A DNA stretch of 64,000 bases from Lachnospiraceae bacterium. Its GTDB lineage: Bacteria; Bacillota; Clostridia; Lachnospirales; Lachnospiraceae. The stretch spans positions 1 to 64,000 of the forward strand of contig JAFLTD010000003.1 of the NCBI GenBank assembly GCA_022510625.1, written 5' to 3'. A model generated the notes under the pieces. It did not search any database. It saw only the letters and a list, made by a program, of their open reading frames with translations, and had not been told where the DNA came from. This document shows, piece by piece, positions 7,996 through 16,741 of this stretch (position 1 is its first letter; each line of letters opens with the position of its first letter). The translations under genes were made by a program, and so were the position numbers.

Positions 7996-10290
7996 ATGTT
8001 TAAAAGAGGAATTGCTGTTCTTATGACGGCGGCTATACTGCTGGGGTCCTTAAGTGCCTGCGGTGTGCGGGGAGCGGCGGAGCAGAGCGGCGATGCGCAG
8101 GGTCCGGCTCTGATAGGCGGCCATGGCAACAGTGCGTCGGATGCGCTCCGGGATGGTGCAGATGAGCGGCGCGATGAAAATGGGATGACGGACGAAGAGG
8201 GACTTCAGGCGGAGACGGACCGGTTCAACGAGAGCCGGAAAGAGACGGCGGAGGAAGCCTGGTGGCCGCTCGGGGACAACTATTGGCAAGATACGGTGCT
8301 CAAGACCAGAGATGCGGACGTGATACCCTGTGTAGAACCTTATGCGGTGGAATCAGATCTTAGCAACATCGATAATCTGTGGCAGTTTTACCTGACGGAT
8401 GAGGTGGCGGACAAGCTGGCCCGGAACGGATTTGTCGTATACGGTCATGCGGGCCGGGAGTTTTTCGAGATTTATGAGCTGAACAGATACGAACGGACGG
8501 CCAATTTCGTGACGGTGGATTCGCTGATGCACACGTATCATCTGTATTTCAGCTATCTGATGAAATCAATGGAGAAAACAGGTCTTTTGAGCAGCATGGA
8601 GATACTGAGCAAGTGGATGCTCGACGACAGTGTAGAAGCATATGAGACGCTGAAGGGCACCGAGTGGGAGAACGCCGCTAAGCGCAATGTGGCGTATTTC
8701 AATGTGGCCGTGAAGCTTCTGGATGAGAATACTAAGATCAACGGTGACGTCAAAGACATTGTGGAGTATGAACTGAGTCAGATCAATAGTGCAAGCGGGA
8801 TGGCAATGTCTAAAATAACGGGCGTTACCGAAGACTATACCCAGTATGTGCCGAGAGGTTACTATGAGGGTGATGAGGACTTAGAGCGGTATTTCCGAAC
8901 CATGATGTGGTACGGCAGGATACATTTTAGGCAGGACGATGAGGATTTGGACAGAAGCGCCATGTTGATCGCATTGAACTTCCTGAAGTATCAGAAGGAT
9001 GAGGCTTTTGCGGAGTGGGAGACCGTCTATGACACGACAACCTTTTTTGCGGGCGAGAGTGACGACCTGACAGTGCTTGATTACATACCGCTCGTGGAGG
9101 AGTTGTACGGTTCCCAAGCCACGGTAAAGAGTCTGCTCGATCAACCGAATCAGTTTGCTGTTTTCCACGCGGAGACGGCCAAACTTGCCGCACCGCAGAT
9201 TGGCTCGGTGCAGGGCGGTGAAGAGCGGGGATTTCGCTTTATGGGGCAGCGTTTCACAATCGATGCGAATATTATGCAGAGGTTGATTTATGGCAGCGTC
9301 GGAGGGAACAGTGTGGGCGAGGCGAGGAGGCTTCCCGACGTGCTGGATGTGCCGGCGGCGCTCGGCAGCGATGTGGCGCTTAGCATACTGGAACAGCAGG
9401 GCGACACGGATTATGCGGGCTATACGGAGAATATGGAAGAGCTTCGGGAGTATCTCGCGCAGGATAACGAAGAGCTGTGGTCGGCGAGTCTCTATACGGG
9501 ATGGCTCAATACGCTGCGGCCGCTGCTTGACGTAAAGGGCGAGGGATACCCCATGTTCATGCAGGGTGAAGAGTGGGCCAAGAAGGACTTGGAGTGCTTT
9601 GCGGGCAGTTACGCGGAACTGAAGCATGATACCATCCTCTACACGAAGCAGGTGATCGCGGAGATGGGCGGCGACGGATGGGATCAGGAGCCCGATGATA
9701 GGGGCTATGTGGAGCCGGAACCGCTGGTGTACGCCCATTTAGCGTCCTTGTCCGCCGAGGCGGCAGAGATGCTTGTCTATGTGGGCGTCACAAGCGAAGA
9801 GCTTGGCGTGTTGGACAGAAATCTGATACGACTGTCACAAATTTCGGATACGCTGCTGGAAATTTCGAAGAAAGAGCTGCTTGACGAGACACTGACGGAC
9901 GAAGAATATGATTTTATCAGAAATTACGGCGGCTATATCGAGCATTTCTGGATTGACGTGACCAGGGATGAGAGCGGCGGGGAGTATGTCGCCACCCAGG
10001 AATGTCCGGCAGCGATTGTGGCGGACATCGCCACGGATGCAGGCGGACAGGTGCTTGAAGTGGGAACGGATGATCCGTCCCTGATCCGCGTGATTGTGAA
10101 AGTGGACGGTAAGCTGAAGATCGCGCAGGGCAGCGTCTACTCCTTCTATCAGTTTACCTGGCCGATGGACGATAGATTGACGGACAGCAAGTGGCATCAG
10201 ATGTTGGGAATAAAGCCCAATGCAGATGGTAACTTCGAGCAAGATGAGTCGATCACCAAGCCGGAGTGGACGGAAAGTTACCGCAACTAG
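7996..10290 (+). CDS. DUF3160-domain lipoprotein
   Basis: 764 residues from ATG 7996, which follows AAAAAGGGGG; upstream in-frame codons lack such a site and would bury the signal peptide. Residues 1-22 are a lipoprotein signal: K/R, a hydrophobic stretch and lipobox LSAC with C22. A low-complexity linker rich in D, G and E leads to a large all-helical domain with NFVTVDSLMHTYHLYFSYLMK near 175, the hallmark region of DUF3160. Predicted to be anchored to the outer face of the membrane. Biochemical role unknown. The CapA-family gene follows after 8 bp, suggesting a shared cell-surface role. Confidence 0.88.
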   Translation: MFKRGIAVLMTAAILLGSLSACGVRGAAEQSGDAQGPALIGGHGNSASDALRDGADERRDENGMTDEEGLQAETDRFNESRKETAEEAWWPLGDNYWQDTVLKTRDADVIPCVEPYAVESDLSNIDNLWQFYLTDEVADKLARNGFVVYGHAGREFFEIYELNRYERTANFVTVDSLMHTYHLYFSYLMKSMEKTGLLSSMEILSKWMLDDSVEAYETLKGTEWENAAKRNVAYFNVAVKLLDENTKINGDVKDIVEYELSQINSASGMAMSKITGVTEDYTQYVPRGYYEGDEDLERYFRTMMWYGRIHFRQDDEDLDRSAMLIALNFLKYQKDEAFAEWETVYDTTTFFAGESDDLTVLDYIPLVEELYGSQATVKSLLDQPNQFAVFHAETAKLAAPQIGSVQGGEERGFRFMGQRFTIDANIMQRLIYGSVGGNSVGEARRLPDVLDVPAALGSDVALSILEQQGDTDYAGYTENMEELREYLAQDNEELWSASLYTGWLNTLRPLLDVKGEGYPMFMQGEEWAKKDLECFAGSYAELKHDTILYTKQVIAEMGGDGWDQEPDDRGYVEPEPLVYAHLASLSAEAAEMLVYVGVTSEELGVLDRNLIRLSQISDTLLEISKKELLDETLTDEEYDFIRNYGGYIEHFWIDVTRDESGGEYVATQECPAAIVADIATDAGGQVLEVGTDDPSLIRVIVKVDGKLKIAQGSVYSFYQFTWPMDDRLTDSKWHQMLGIKPNADGNFEQDESITKPEWTESYRN

Positions 10291-10298
10291 TATGAATT

Positions 10299-11837
10299 AT
10301 GAATTTGAGCGAAATACGGAATGAAATACGGAACGAGATAGGGAAAAAGATTATACAGATCGCGGCTGTGTGCGCCTGTGTGCTGATTCCGGTGATTGGC
10401 TGGAAAAGCGGGTACTTTCTGCCCGGGTGGATTGAGTGGAAGAGCGGGACATTCGCGGAAGAATCGGGTCGGTACGAAATTGTGCTGAGGCACAGAACAG
10501 CCCAAGTTGTTTATGACAGTAGTGTCATATGGACGACACCCAAGGATATCAAGGTACAGGATGCGATGTCCTGCGATATAGACGGCGACGGGGCGGACGA
10601 GCTTATTCTGCTCTGCTGGAAGATTGGTCGGTTTGGCAGCAGCAGGCCTTTCTGGGTGGAGGAGGATGAGGAGACGTGGTCGCAGCATATCTTCGTCTAC
10701 AACTACGCAGGCGATACAATCAAACCAAAGTGGATGTCATCCTATATCGGCGTGGATGTCGCCGGGATGTCAGCGAGTGACAGAGGCGCACAGGCGGCGG
10801 GCGTCGAAGGTGTGCAGGCGGTGAACGCAGCGGAGAAGGGCGGTGCAGGCGGCCGTCAGCGGCTTCTCCTGACGGATACTGAGGGCAGGATGAGCAGCTG
10901 GATATGGGACTCGTGGGGATTTACCAGGGAGAATACGGACATTTCCTTCGTGGTGTTCGGCGACAATCTGATCCATGAACCGATTTATCAATATGGTTTA
11001 CATAATTCGTTTGGTTTTCTGTTCCATAATAAGGATATCAAAAAGGCGATTGCGGAAAGCGACGTGGCAGTAATCAATCAGGAGACCCCACTTACAAACG
11101 ATTCCTCTCGATACAGCGGCTATCCGAGGTTCGGTACACCGGACGGTGTGGGAGAGGCAATCGCGGATGCGGGATTCGACGTGGTGACCTGTGCCACCAA
11201 CCATGCGTTGGATCAAGGCGTGGACGGGGTAGATTACACAAAAGATTTTTTCGATGAGCGTGGCATCATGTGTATCGGCATACAGTCCGTGAAGGAAGAA
11301 GAGTACCGTCCTTATGAAACTCTTGTGAGAAACGGCGCGCGGTTCGCGCTGTTCAACTACACTTACGGAACGAATGACATCCCGATCCCGCAAGACCAAT
11401 CATACATGGTGCATTTGCTGGATGATGAGGAGCGAGTGAAAGCGGATATTGAAGCGGCGAAGGCCGAGACGGATTTCGTGCTGGTATTTGTGCATTGGGG
11501 CACGGAGTACGGCAAAGAACCGGATGAGTTTCAGCAAAAGTGGGCACGGATATTTCTGGAGAGCAAGGCGGATGCGGTAATCGGGACACATCCGCATGTT
11601 CTGCAGCCGTATGAGGTCTTGAAGGATGACAGCGGTCACGAGATGCTTGTCTACTATTCCCTCGGAAACTATATCAGCGCCCAGCCTGAGCAATCGTGCG
11701 TAAAAGGCGGTATGGCGCGGTTTACGGTGTCGCTTACGCCGGATGGATACAAAATCACGGAATACACAATGCAGCCGCTTGAGATCAGAAGGCAGAATGA
11801 AAGCATGTACACGGTAGGTATACTGCCCGAATCTTAG
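10299..11837 (+). CDS. CapA-family (PGA_cap) metallophosphatase-fold protein
   Basis: 512 residues. One hydrophobic segment at 17-34 anchors it. A VCBS/FG-GAP-like repeat DIDGDGADELIL lies near 90, followed by a variable region, then the CapA domain from about 210 to 490 with VVFGDNLIHEPI, ATNHALDQGVDGV, FVHWGTEYG and IGTHPHVLQPYEV, the conserved metal-site stretches of the poly-gamma-glutamate biosynthesis CapA family. No capB or capC nearby, so capsule synthesis is not implied. The start has only a poor ribosome binding site, and the first residues come from a short tandem repeat (EIRNEIRNEI). Likely co-transcribed with the lipoprotein gene. Confidence 0.87.
   Translation: MNLSEIRNEIRNEIGKKIIQIAAVCACVLIPVIGWKSGYFLPGWIEWKSGTFAEESGRYEIVLRHRTAQVVYDSSVIWTTPKDIKVQDAMSCDIDGDGADELILLCWKIGRFGSSRPFWVEEDEETWSQHIFVYNYAGDTIKPKWMSSYIGVDVAGMSASDRGAQAAGVEGVQAVNAAEKGGAGGRQRLLLTDTEGRMSSWIWDSWGFTRENTDISFVVFGDNLIHEPIYQYGLHNSFGFLFHNKDIKKAIAESDVAVINQETPLTNDSSRYSGYPRFGTPDGVGEAIADAGFDVVTCATNHALDQGVDGVDYTKDFFDERGIMCIGIQSVKEEEYRPYETLVRNGARFALFNYTYGTNDIPIPQDQSYMVHLLDDEERVKADIEAAKAETDFVLVFVHWGTEYGKEPDEFQQKWARIFLESKADAVIGTHPHVLQPYEVLKDDSGHEMLVYYSLGNYISAQPEQSCVKGGMARFTVSLTPDGYKITEYTMQPLEIRRQNESMYTVGILPES
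10514..10527. repeat. TGACA-N4-TGTCA palindrome, site 2 (N4 = GTAG)
   Basis: Exact copy within the CapA-family gene, read as D-S-S-V; flanks extend the dyad to TATGACA...TGTCATA. Confidence 0.85.
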
Positions 11838-11855
11838 AAAAATATCGTTTAATCT

Positions 11856-11885
11856 GTGACAGAAACACCCAATATATGGTAAGAT
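11856..11885 (+). promoter_or_regulatory. Candidate promoter of the cytidylate-kinase-like gene
   Basis: GTGACA at 11856-11861 and TAAGAT at 11880-11885 with an 18-base spacer, 85 bp before the start codon. The match to -35/-10 consensus is moderate. Confidence 0.35.
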
Positions 11886-11969
11886 AGATATAAGCAATAG
11901 GAAAATAAGCGACAGTGGAGTCGGCATTTGCTTTTCCTGCGAGTTCGCGCAAGCAAGGAGGAAGGACAT

Positions 11970-12605
11970 ATGGAAAATTATGTAATTGCGATCGGCCGTG
12001 GATTCGGCAGCGGCGGTAAAGCGATAGGAGTGCAGCTTGCCGGGGAATTGGGGATTCCGTGTTACGAACGGCAGCTGATTGACATGGCTTCGGAGTACAG
12101 CGGCATCAATAAGCAGTTATTTGCGGAAGTGGATGAGAAACTGCGCGGCAGTTATGCCATGAAACACTTGATGAAGATTCCTTATACGTATGTGGTGGAA
12201 CCAAGGGATAAGGAGTTCACGTCCGACATTAATCTCTTTAACATCCAGTCCGAAATTATCAGGGAGCTTGCCAAGACAGAGTCCTTTGTAGTGATCGGAA
12301 AGTGTGCGGACTATATCCTCAGAGATCAGCCGAATGTGATCAGTGTCTATGTAGAGGCGCCGGAAAAAGATTGTATAGCAACTGTTATGGACAGAATGCA
12401 GGTGTCGGAACACAGGGCAAAAGAACTGGTACACAAAACGGATAAGTATCGGGCGGATTATTACAAGTATTACACCAGAGGAAAGAATTGGAAGGATCCA
12501 TTAAATTACGATTTGATGCTCAATAGCTCCAAAGTGGGTTGGGACAACTGTGTGAAGCTGATCAAAGAGTATCTGAATATGAAGTTAAGCGGAACGGAAG
12601 AATGA
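11970..12605 (+). CDS. Cytidylate kinase-like family protein
   Basis: 211 residues from ATG 11970, preceded by AAGGAGGAAGG. A P-loop-like AIGRGFGSGGKAIG lies at 6-19, followed by LGIPCYERQLIDMAS, and a late VIGKCADYILRD and DKYRADYYKYYT region. This is the pattern of the cytidylate-kinase-like family common in Clostridia; true Cmk enzymes have a different P-loop (GPAGAGKST type), so CMP phosphorylation cannot be assumed. Stands alone; a hairpin and AT-rich DNA follow. Confidence 0.85.
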   Translation: MENYVIAIGRGFGSGGKAIGVQLAGELGIPCYERQLIDMASEYSGINKQLFAEVDEKLRGSYAMKHLMKIPYTYVVEPRDKEFTSDINLFNIQSEIIRELAKTESFVVIGKCADYILRDQPNVISVYVEAPEKDCIATVMDRMQVSEHRAKELVHKTDKYRADYYKYYTRGKNWKDPLNYDLMLNSSKVGWDNCVKLIKEYLNMKLSGTEE

Positions 12606-13044
12606 GGTGTCTGTGACCGGAAAATGTCCGGTTGACGACAGAAGCATACTATAGAGATAATCCCTTGGAATTTTATATTTCAAGGGATTTGATATAAGAT
12701 GGATCAGATAAGCAGTGTCGAAAATACTGATAAAATGGGAAATTTGACATAAAATAACGATTGATATTACTATAAAATCGATTTGAGGAAAACAATATAA
12801 TTTCAAGCGTTACTGGTAAAATAACGGAGAATATTTAAATGATGTTTATATTCTTCGAGAGCAGTTGATGAGAACTCAAAGCAGTTCGACGGACAATAAA
12901 ATGTTTTTTGCGGTTTAAAAAAGTTTTGTGGAAAAATTTGCAAAACAACTTCGATAAATCTTGATTTAACTTAACGAAAATATGCGAAAATTATCAGACA
13001 ATTATAAAATAACAAATGTTATAAACAAAGAAAGGAAATCAGAT
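12606..13044. other. AT-rich intergenic region with a hairpin
   Basis: 439 bp without a supported gene. An imperfect inverted repeat AATCCCTTGGAA (12659-12670) / TTCAAGGGATT (12679-12689) may terminate the upstream gene, though its T-run is short. A smaller CCGGA/TCCGG hairpin lies near 12618-12632. From about 12,690 the base composition drops sharply in GC, as expected for a strong promoter region of the NYN gene; no single -10 stands out. Confidence 0.45.
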
Positions 13045-14082
13045 ATGGAAGATAAGAGGTTCGCAATACTGATTGATACGGATAATATATCGTCGAAATA
13101 TATTTCCGCGATCATGGATGAGATGACGAAGCACGGTATTGTCACATATCGTCGGGCGTACGGTGACTGGACAAGCACTCAGGTGAAGGGGTGGAAGACG
13201 AAGTTGGCGGAGAATTCCATCACGCCGATGCAGCAGTTTAGCAATACGGTGGGCAAGAACGCGACGGATTCCACGCTGATCATTGACGCGATGGACATTT
13301 TGTACACGGGAAACGTGGACGGGTTCTGTATTGTCTCCAGCGACGGTGATTTTACCAGACTTGCTATCCGTTTAAGAGAGTCGGGTATGGCGGTAGTCGG
13401 CATGGGTGAAGAAAAGACGCCCCGGTCTTTCCGGACGGCGTGTTCCCAGTTTACCGTGTTGGAGAATTTGATTGATGAGGACGAGGAAGGGCTCCAGGAG
13501 GAAGAAAGCCGGGATACAGTCAAGGGAGATGCGGATAAAGCGGTTGACACGGCTTCGACCAAGGGAACGAAAAGCAAGAAAACATCGTCCAAGAGCAGCG
13601 CGAACGACAAGGAATCGACGTCTATCAGCAAGGAGGTAATAGAGAGCGCGATCATCAATATTATTATGGAGAATGAGAATAAGGATAAGGAGACGGGGCT
13701 TGGCGAGATCGGCAGCAGGCTGTTAAACAAATATCCCGATTTCGATGTTCGGAACTACGGATACAGCCGCATGGCACTTTTCCTGAAGGAAATGCCCAGC
13801 CTTGAACTGGTGAAGAACAACACGAGAGTCAATGTGGAGCTGAAGGCCAACAGGGAATCGGAGGAGGAGATTACCGACTATATTAAATCGGTGGTGAAAG
13901 AGAAAGGCAAGAAGGGGATTAAGGTGAGCGAACTCAGCAACACCGTACATCTAAAGTACACCCGCTTTAAACCTAAGAATTACGGTTATTCTCAATTTAC
14001 CAAGTTCCTGCAGGCGATTTCGGAGCTGGAGATCTATGGGGACATCAACGCCAGAAAAGTGCGATACTTAGAGGGAAAATGA
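13045..14082 (+). CDS. NYN-domain protein with two OST-HTH/LOTUS domains
   Basis: 345 residues from ATG 13045, after AAAGGAAATC. The N-terminal NYN (PIN-like, LabA/DUF88) domain spans 1-140: ILIDTDN at 9-14 (D11, D13), D75, D81 and SSDGDF at 98-103 (D100, D102) supply the acidic metal site of this nuclease fold. A charged K/S/E linker (145-195) leads to two winged-helix OST-HTH/LOTUS domains at about 196-268 and 272-341, each with an RNYGYS or KNYGYS stretch. The family is thought to bind, and perhaps cut, RNA. The stop overlaps the next start by 4 bp (ATGA), so it is coupled to the acyltransferase gene. Confidence 0.9.
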   Translation: MEDKRFAILIDTDNISSKYISAIMDEMTKHGIVTYRRAYGDWTSTQVKGWKTKLAENSITPMQQFSNTVGKNATDSTLIIDAMDILYTGNVDGFCIVSSDGDFTRLAIRLRESGMAVVGMGEEKTPRSFRTACSQFTVLENLIDEDEEGLQEEESRDTVKGDADKAVDTASTKGTKSKKTSSKSSANDKESTSISKEVIESAIINIIMENENKDKETGLGEIGSRLLNKYPDFDVRNYGYSRMALFLKEMPSLELVKNNTRVNVELKANRESEEEITDYIKSVVKEKGKKGIKVSELSNTVHLKYTRFKPKNYGYSQFTKFLQAISELEIYGDINARKVRYLEGK

Positions 14083-15248
14083 GTGAATCAAAAGAATTCA
14101 ATATGACTTTCTGCATACTGTCGGCACTGGCGATTATTATGGTGGTGGCAGGACATATCGGCTATAACATCATGACGGTGGGGGATCTGTTCCCGTACTA
14201 TTCTTTTCATGTACCGCTTTTTATGTTTATCTCCGGGTATTTTTACAGGGAGTCGGAGGAGGAACATCCTCTTTACTATATTAAGAAGAAGATATGCAGA
14301 CTGTTGGTACCATATCTGATCTGGAATCTGGTCTACGGGCTGATAGCGTGGGCGCTGCGTGCGGTCGGATTTTCCATGGGCGAAGCAATCAGTTTGCGGA
14401 CGCTTTTCATATCACCTGTTATGCACGGTTATCAGTTTATCTACAACTACGCGGCATGGTTTGTGCCGGTTTTGTTCGTCGTCGAGATCATGAATCTGTG
14501 CGCCCGGCTCATTTTGAGGCAAATTGAAAGGTTGGCCGGGAAATTGCTGAATAGGCGGAGGGGACAGGGAGACGGAACGGATTTGATGTGGTTGACGGAA
14601 TGGATCATGCTGCTTGGCAGCCTGATCGTGGGTATGACGGTAGTGTGGCTTGCCATCGGCGGGCATGTGTGGGGCAATTATAAGGCACCGGGAAGAATCC
14701 TGTTTCTCTTTCCGTGTTTCCAGATGGGGCAGTTTTACCGTGCAAAGCTGGAGAAACATGACACGCTGGGAAACCTGCCGTATTTTGCGATCGTGATAGG
14801 GATTCAGCTGCTTCTGAATATGTTCTGCTATGGGCTGGCGTTCAGCAGCGTGTGGTGTACGGGATTTGCCAACGGTCCGATTATTCCATATGTGACAATA
14901 GTGTCAGGAACTGCATTCTGGCTGCGCGTGGCGAGAGTGATTACTCCGCTGCTTGAGCAGAACAAAGTCGTGCGTTATTTGGGAAGAAACACTTATGCAG
15001 TGATGATGCACCATGTGGCGGTCTTTATGCTGATCAAAGCGATTATTGCGGGTGTTGCCTCCTCCACGGGATTCTGCGCAGATTTTGATTTCGGACAGTT
15101 TTATGGAAACATAGATTATTTTTACTTCGTAAAAGGAGCAGAACAGTTTAAAATGGTTTATCTGGCGGCGGGAGTTGTGCTGCCGCTGATGTTGCAATCC
15201 GCAATTGAGTATGCTACTCTAAAACTGTGCGGTCGGCGAAAGGAATAA
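14079..15248 (+). CDS. Acyltransferase family 3 membrane protein
   Basis: 389 residues with about ten hydrophobic helices. The N-terminus has the family pattern AIIMVVAGHIGYN with the catalytic-type H in a GH pair, then PYYSFHVPLFMFISGYFYR, which matches the OafA/WecH acyltransferase-3 family that acylates surface sugars. Late in the protein RYLGRNTYAVMMHH fits the conserved family end. Overlaps the NYN gene by 4 bp and is followed after 1 bp by a small membrane protein gene. The acyl acceptor is unknown; a glycosyltransferase lies 500 bp downstream. Confidence 0.9.
   Translation: MSESKEFNMTFCILSALAIIMVVAGHIGYNIMTVGDLFPYYSFHVPLFMFISGYFYRESEEEHPLYYIKKKICRLLVPYLIWNLVYGLIAWALRAVGFSMGEAISLRTLFISPVMHGYQFIYNYAAWFVPVLFVVEIMNLCARLILRQIERLAGKLLNRRRGQGDGTDLMWLTEWIMLLGSLIVGMTVVWLAIGGHVWGNYKAPGRILFLFPCFQMGQFYRAKLEKHDTLGNLPYFAIVIGIQLLLNMFCYGLAFSSVWCTGFANGPIIPYVTIVSGTAFWLRVARVITPLLEQNKVVRYLGRNTYAVMMHHVAVFMLIKAIIAGVASSTGFCADFDFGQFYGNIDYFYFVKGAEQFKMVYLAAGVVLPLMLQSAIEYATLKLCGRRKE
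14894..14907. repeat. TGACA-N4-TGTCA palindrome, site 3 (N4 = ATAG)
   Basis: Exact copy in the acyltransferase gene, here read in another frame (tg-aca-ata-gtg-tca) as T-I-V-S, so the DNA rather than a peptide is shared with sites 1 and 2. Confidence 0.85.
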
Positions 15249-15249
15249 C

Positions 15250-15633
15250 ATGATGCGGCTGAATGATATCTTTATTAATTACACAGAGACCGGTTCTGCG
15301 TTTCTATATGCGGCGGTATGTCTGACGTTTTTGTCCGTACTCCTAATGGCGGCTCTATACGGGGTTTTGTACCGCACGGTGCGCATATACAACTGGAACG
15401 GGAAGCGATACTGCTATCTGGGACGTGCTCTCGTGCACCGGAACGGCGGAGGTTATCAGATGCATATTAATGAGCGGATGGCCGATCTGTCCTATACGAC
15501 TCTGTATCAGGTCTGTCCATCGAAGCGCTTTGTCCGCAGGAATAAGTACGAGGACATGATGCTGTGTGCGGGGAATGCGAGAGGCCTGCTGCATGTGGAT
15601 GAATGCATGCGGCAGTCGATATACTATAGGTAG
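15250..15633 (+). CDS. Small single-pass membrane protein, unknown
   Basis: 127 residues. One hydrophobic helix at about 17-40 (FLYAAVCLTFLSVLLMAALYGVL) followed by a basic cytoplasmic-type domain with several Y, C and R residues. No family recognised. Two adjacent ATG codons (15250, 15253) follow GAAAGGA. It begins 1 bp after the acyltransferase stop, so co-expression is likely. Confidence 0.7.
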   Translation: MMRLNDIFINYTETGSAFLYAAVCLTFLSVLLMAALYGVLYRTVRIYNWNGKRYCYLGRALVHRNGGGYQMHINERMADLSYTTLYQVCPSKRFVRRNKYEDMMLCAGNARGLLHVDECMRQSIYYR

Positions 15634-15724
15634 AAACAGATAGATACGCTGATAAATACGCTGAGACGGGTGTGAAGAGACGAAGCACTGAGGTAGGCAA
15701 AGATATGGGGAAAGGGCAAGCAGC

Positions 15725-16741
15725 ATGATTACAGTCAGCCTGTGTATGATTGTAAAAAATGAAGAGAAGATTTTGGCAAGGTGCCTTGACAGCATCGCAG
15801 ACCTGATGGATGAGATCATTATCGTCGATACGGGGTCCACGGATGCGACGAAGCAGATTGCGGCGAATTATACGGATCAAATCTATGATTTCGCGTGGAT
15901 CGACGACTTTTCGGCGGCGAGAAATTTCGCTTTTTCCAAGGCAAACATGGAGTACATCTACTCAGCCGATGCGGATGAGGTTTTGGACGATAAGAACAGG
16001 GAGGCCTTCCGTCAACTGAAAGAGACGCTTCTGCCGGAGGTTGACATGGTGCAGATGTACTATGCCAATCAGCTTTCCCACGGTACGATCTATAACTACG
16101 ACAGGGAACTGCGGCCGAAGTTATTCAAAAGACTTCGCACATTTTGCTGGCAGGGCGCGATCCACGAGCAGGTGGAATTGGAGCCGGTCATCTACGACAG
16201 CGATATCGAGATACAGCATATGCCGGAAAATAACCATAAAGACAGGGATCTGGCGGCTTTTGTGCGCATGACGGGCGAAGGTTACAGACCGGACAAGAGA
16301 CTGCACAACATTTATGCCAAGGAGCTTTTTATCTCCGGCGAGGATAAAGATTTTATAGCTGCGAGAGAATTTTTCCGACAGTCGTGTCAGGATACGGAGA
16401 GAAGTGAGGATGAAATCAAGGAGGCGGCATGTGTGGCGGCTAGAGCAGCCAGAATATGCGGTGATTCGGAGGATTTCTTCAAATATGCCCTGAAGGTGAT
16501 TGCCTGTGAGGGCTGTGCGGAGATCTGCTGTGAGCTTGGCGAATATTTCCTGCAGAAACGGGATATAGACGAGGCGATCGTATGGTTCTATAACGGGGCT
16601 TACGAGACGGAGAGTATCTTGAATATTCACAGCGGCGGCGATATTCCGCTGTACGGTCTTGCAAAATGCTACCGCGAGGCGGGCAATGAAACACAGGCTG
16701 AAGAATACGAGAGATTGGCGAGAGAATGGAAAGCATTATGA
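15725..16741 (+). CDS. Family 2 glycosyltransferase with helical C-terminal repeats
   Basis: 338 residues. GT-A fold at the N-terminus: SLCMIVKNEEKILARCLDSI, then VDTGSTD near residue 34-40 (nucleotide-sugar binding) and YSADADE near 80-86, the DXD-type metal site. After about residue 200 the chain is helical and TPR-like (AIVWFYNGAYET, LAKCYREAGNETQAEEYERL). This two-part form is common for cytoplasmic glycosyltransferases of Firmicutes that modify proteins or surface glycans. No membrane segment. It ends overlapping the hisC start. Confidence 0.9.
   Translation: MITVSLCMIVKNEEKILARCLDSIADLMDEIIIVDTGSTDATKQIAANYTDQIYDFAWIDDFSAARNFAFSKANMEYIYSADADEVLDDKNREAFRQLKETLLPEVDMVQMYYANQLSHGTIYNYDRELRPKLFKRLRTFCWQGAIHEQVELEPVIYDSDIEIQHMPENNHKDRDLAAFVRMTGEGYRPDKRLHNIYAKELFISGEDKDFIAAREFFRQSCQDTERSEDEIKEAACVAARAARICGDSEDFFKYALKVIACEGCAEICCELGEYFLQKRDIDEAIVWFYNGAYETESILNIHSGGDIPLYGLAKCYREAGNETQAEEYERLAREWKAL

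Noticed and set aside
8881..9738. Antisense open frame of 285 codons opposite the DUF3160 gene
   Set aside because: Histidine- and arginine-rich translation with no domain; shadow of the lipoprotein gene.
12585..12806. Minus-strand open frame of 73 codons in the AT-rich gap
   Set aside because: No ribosome binding site and a composition expected of non-coding AT-rich DNA.
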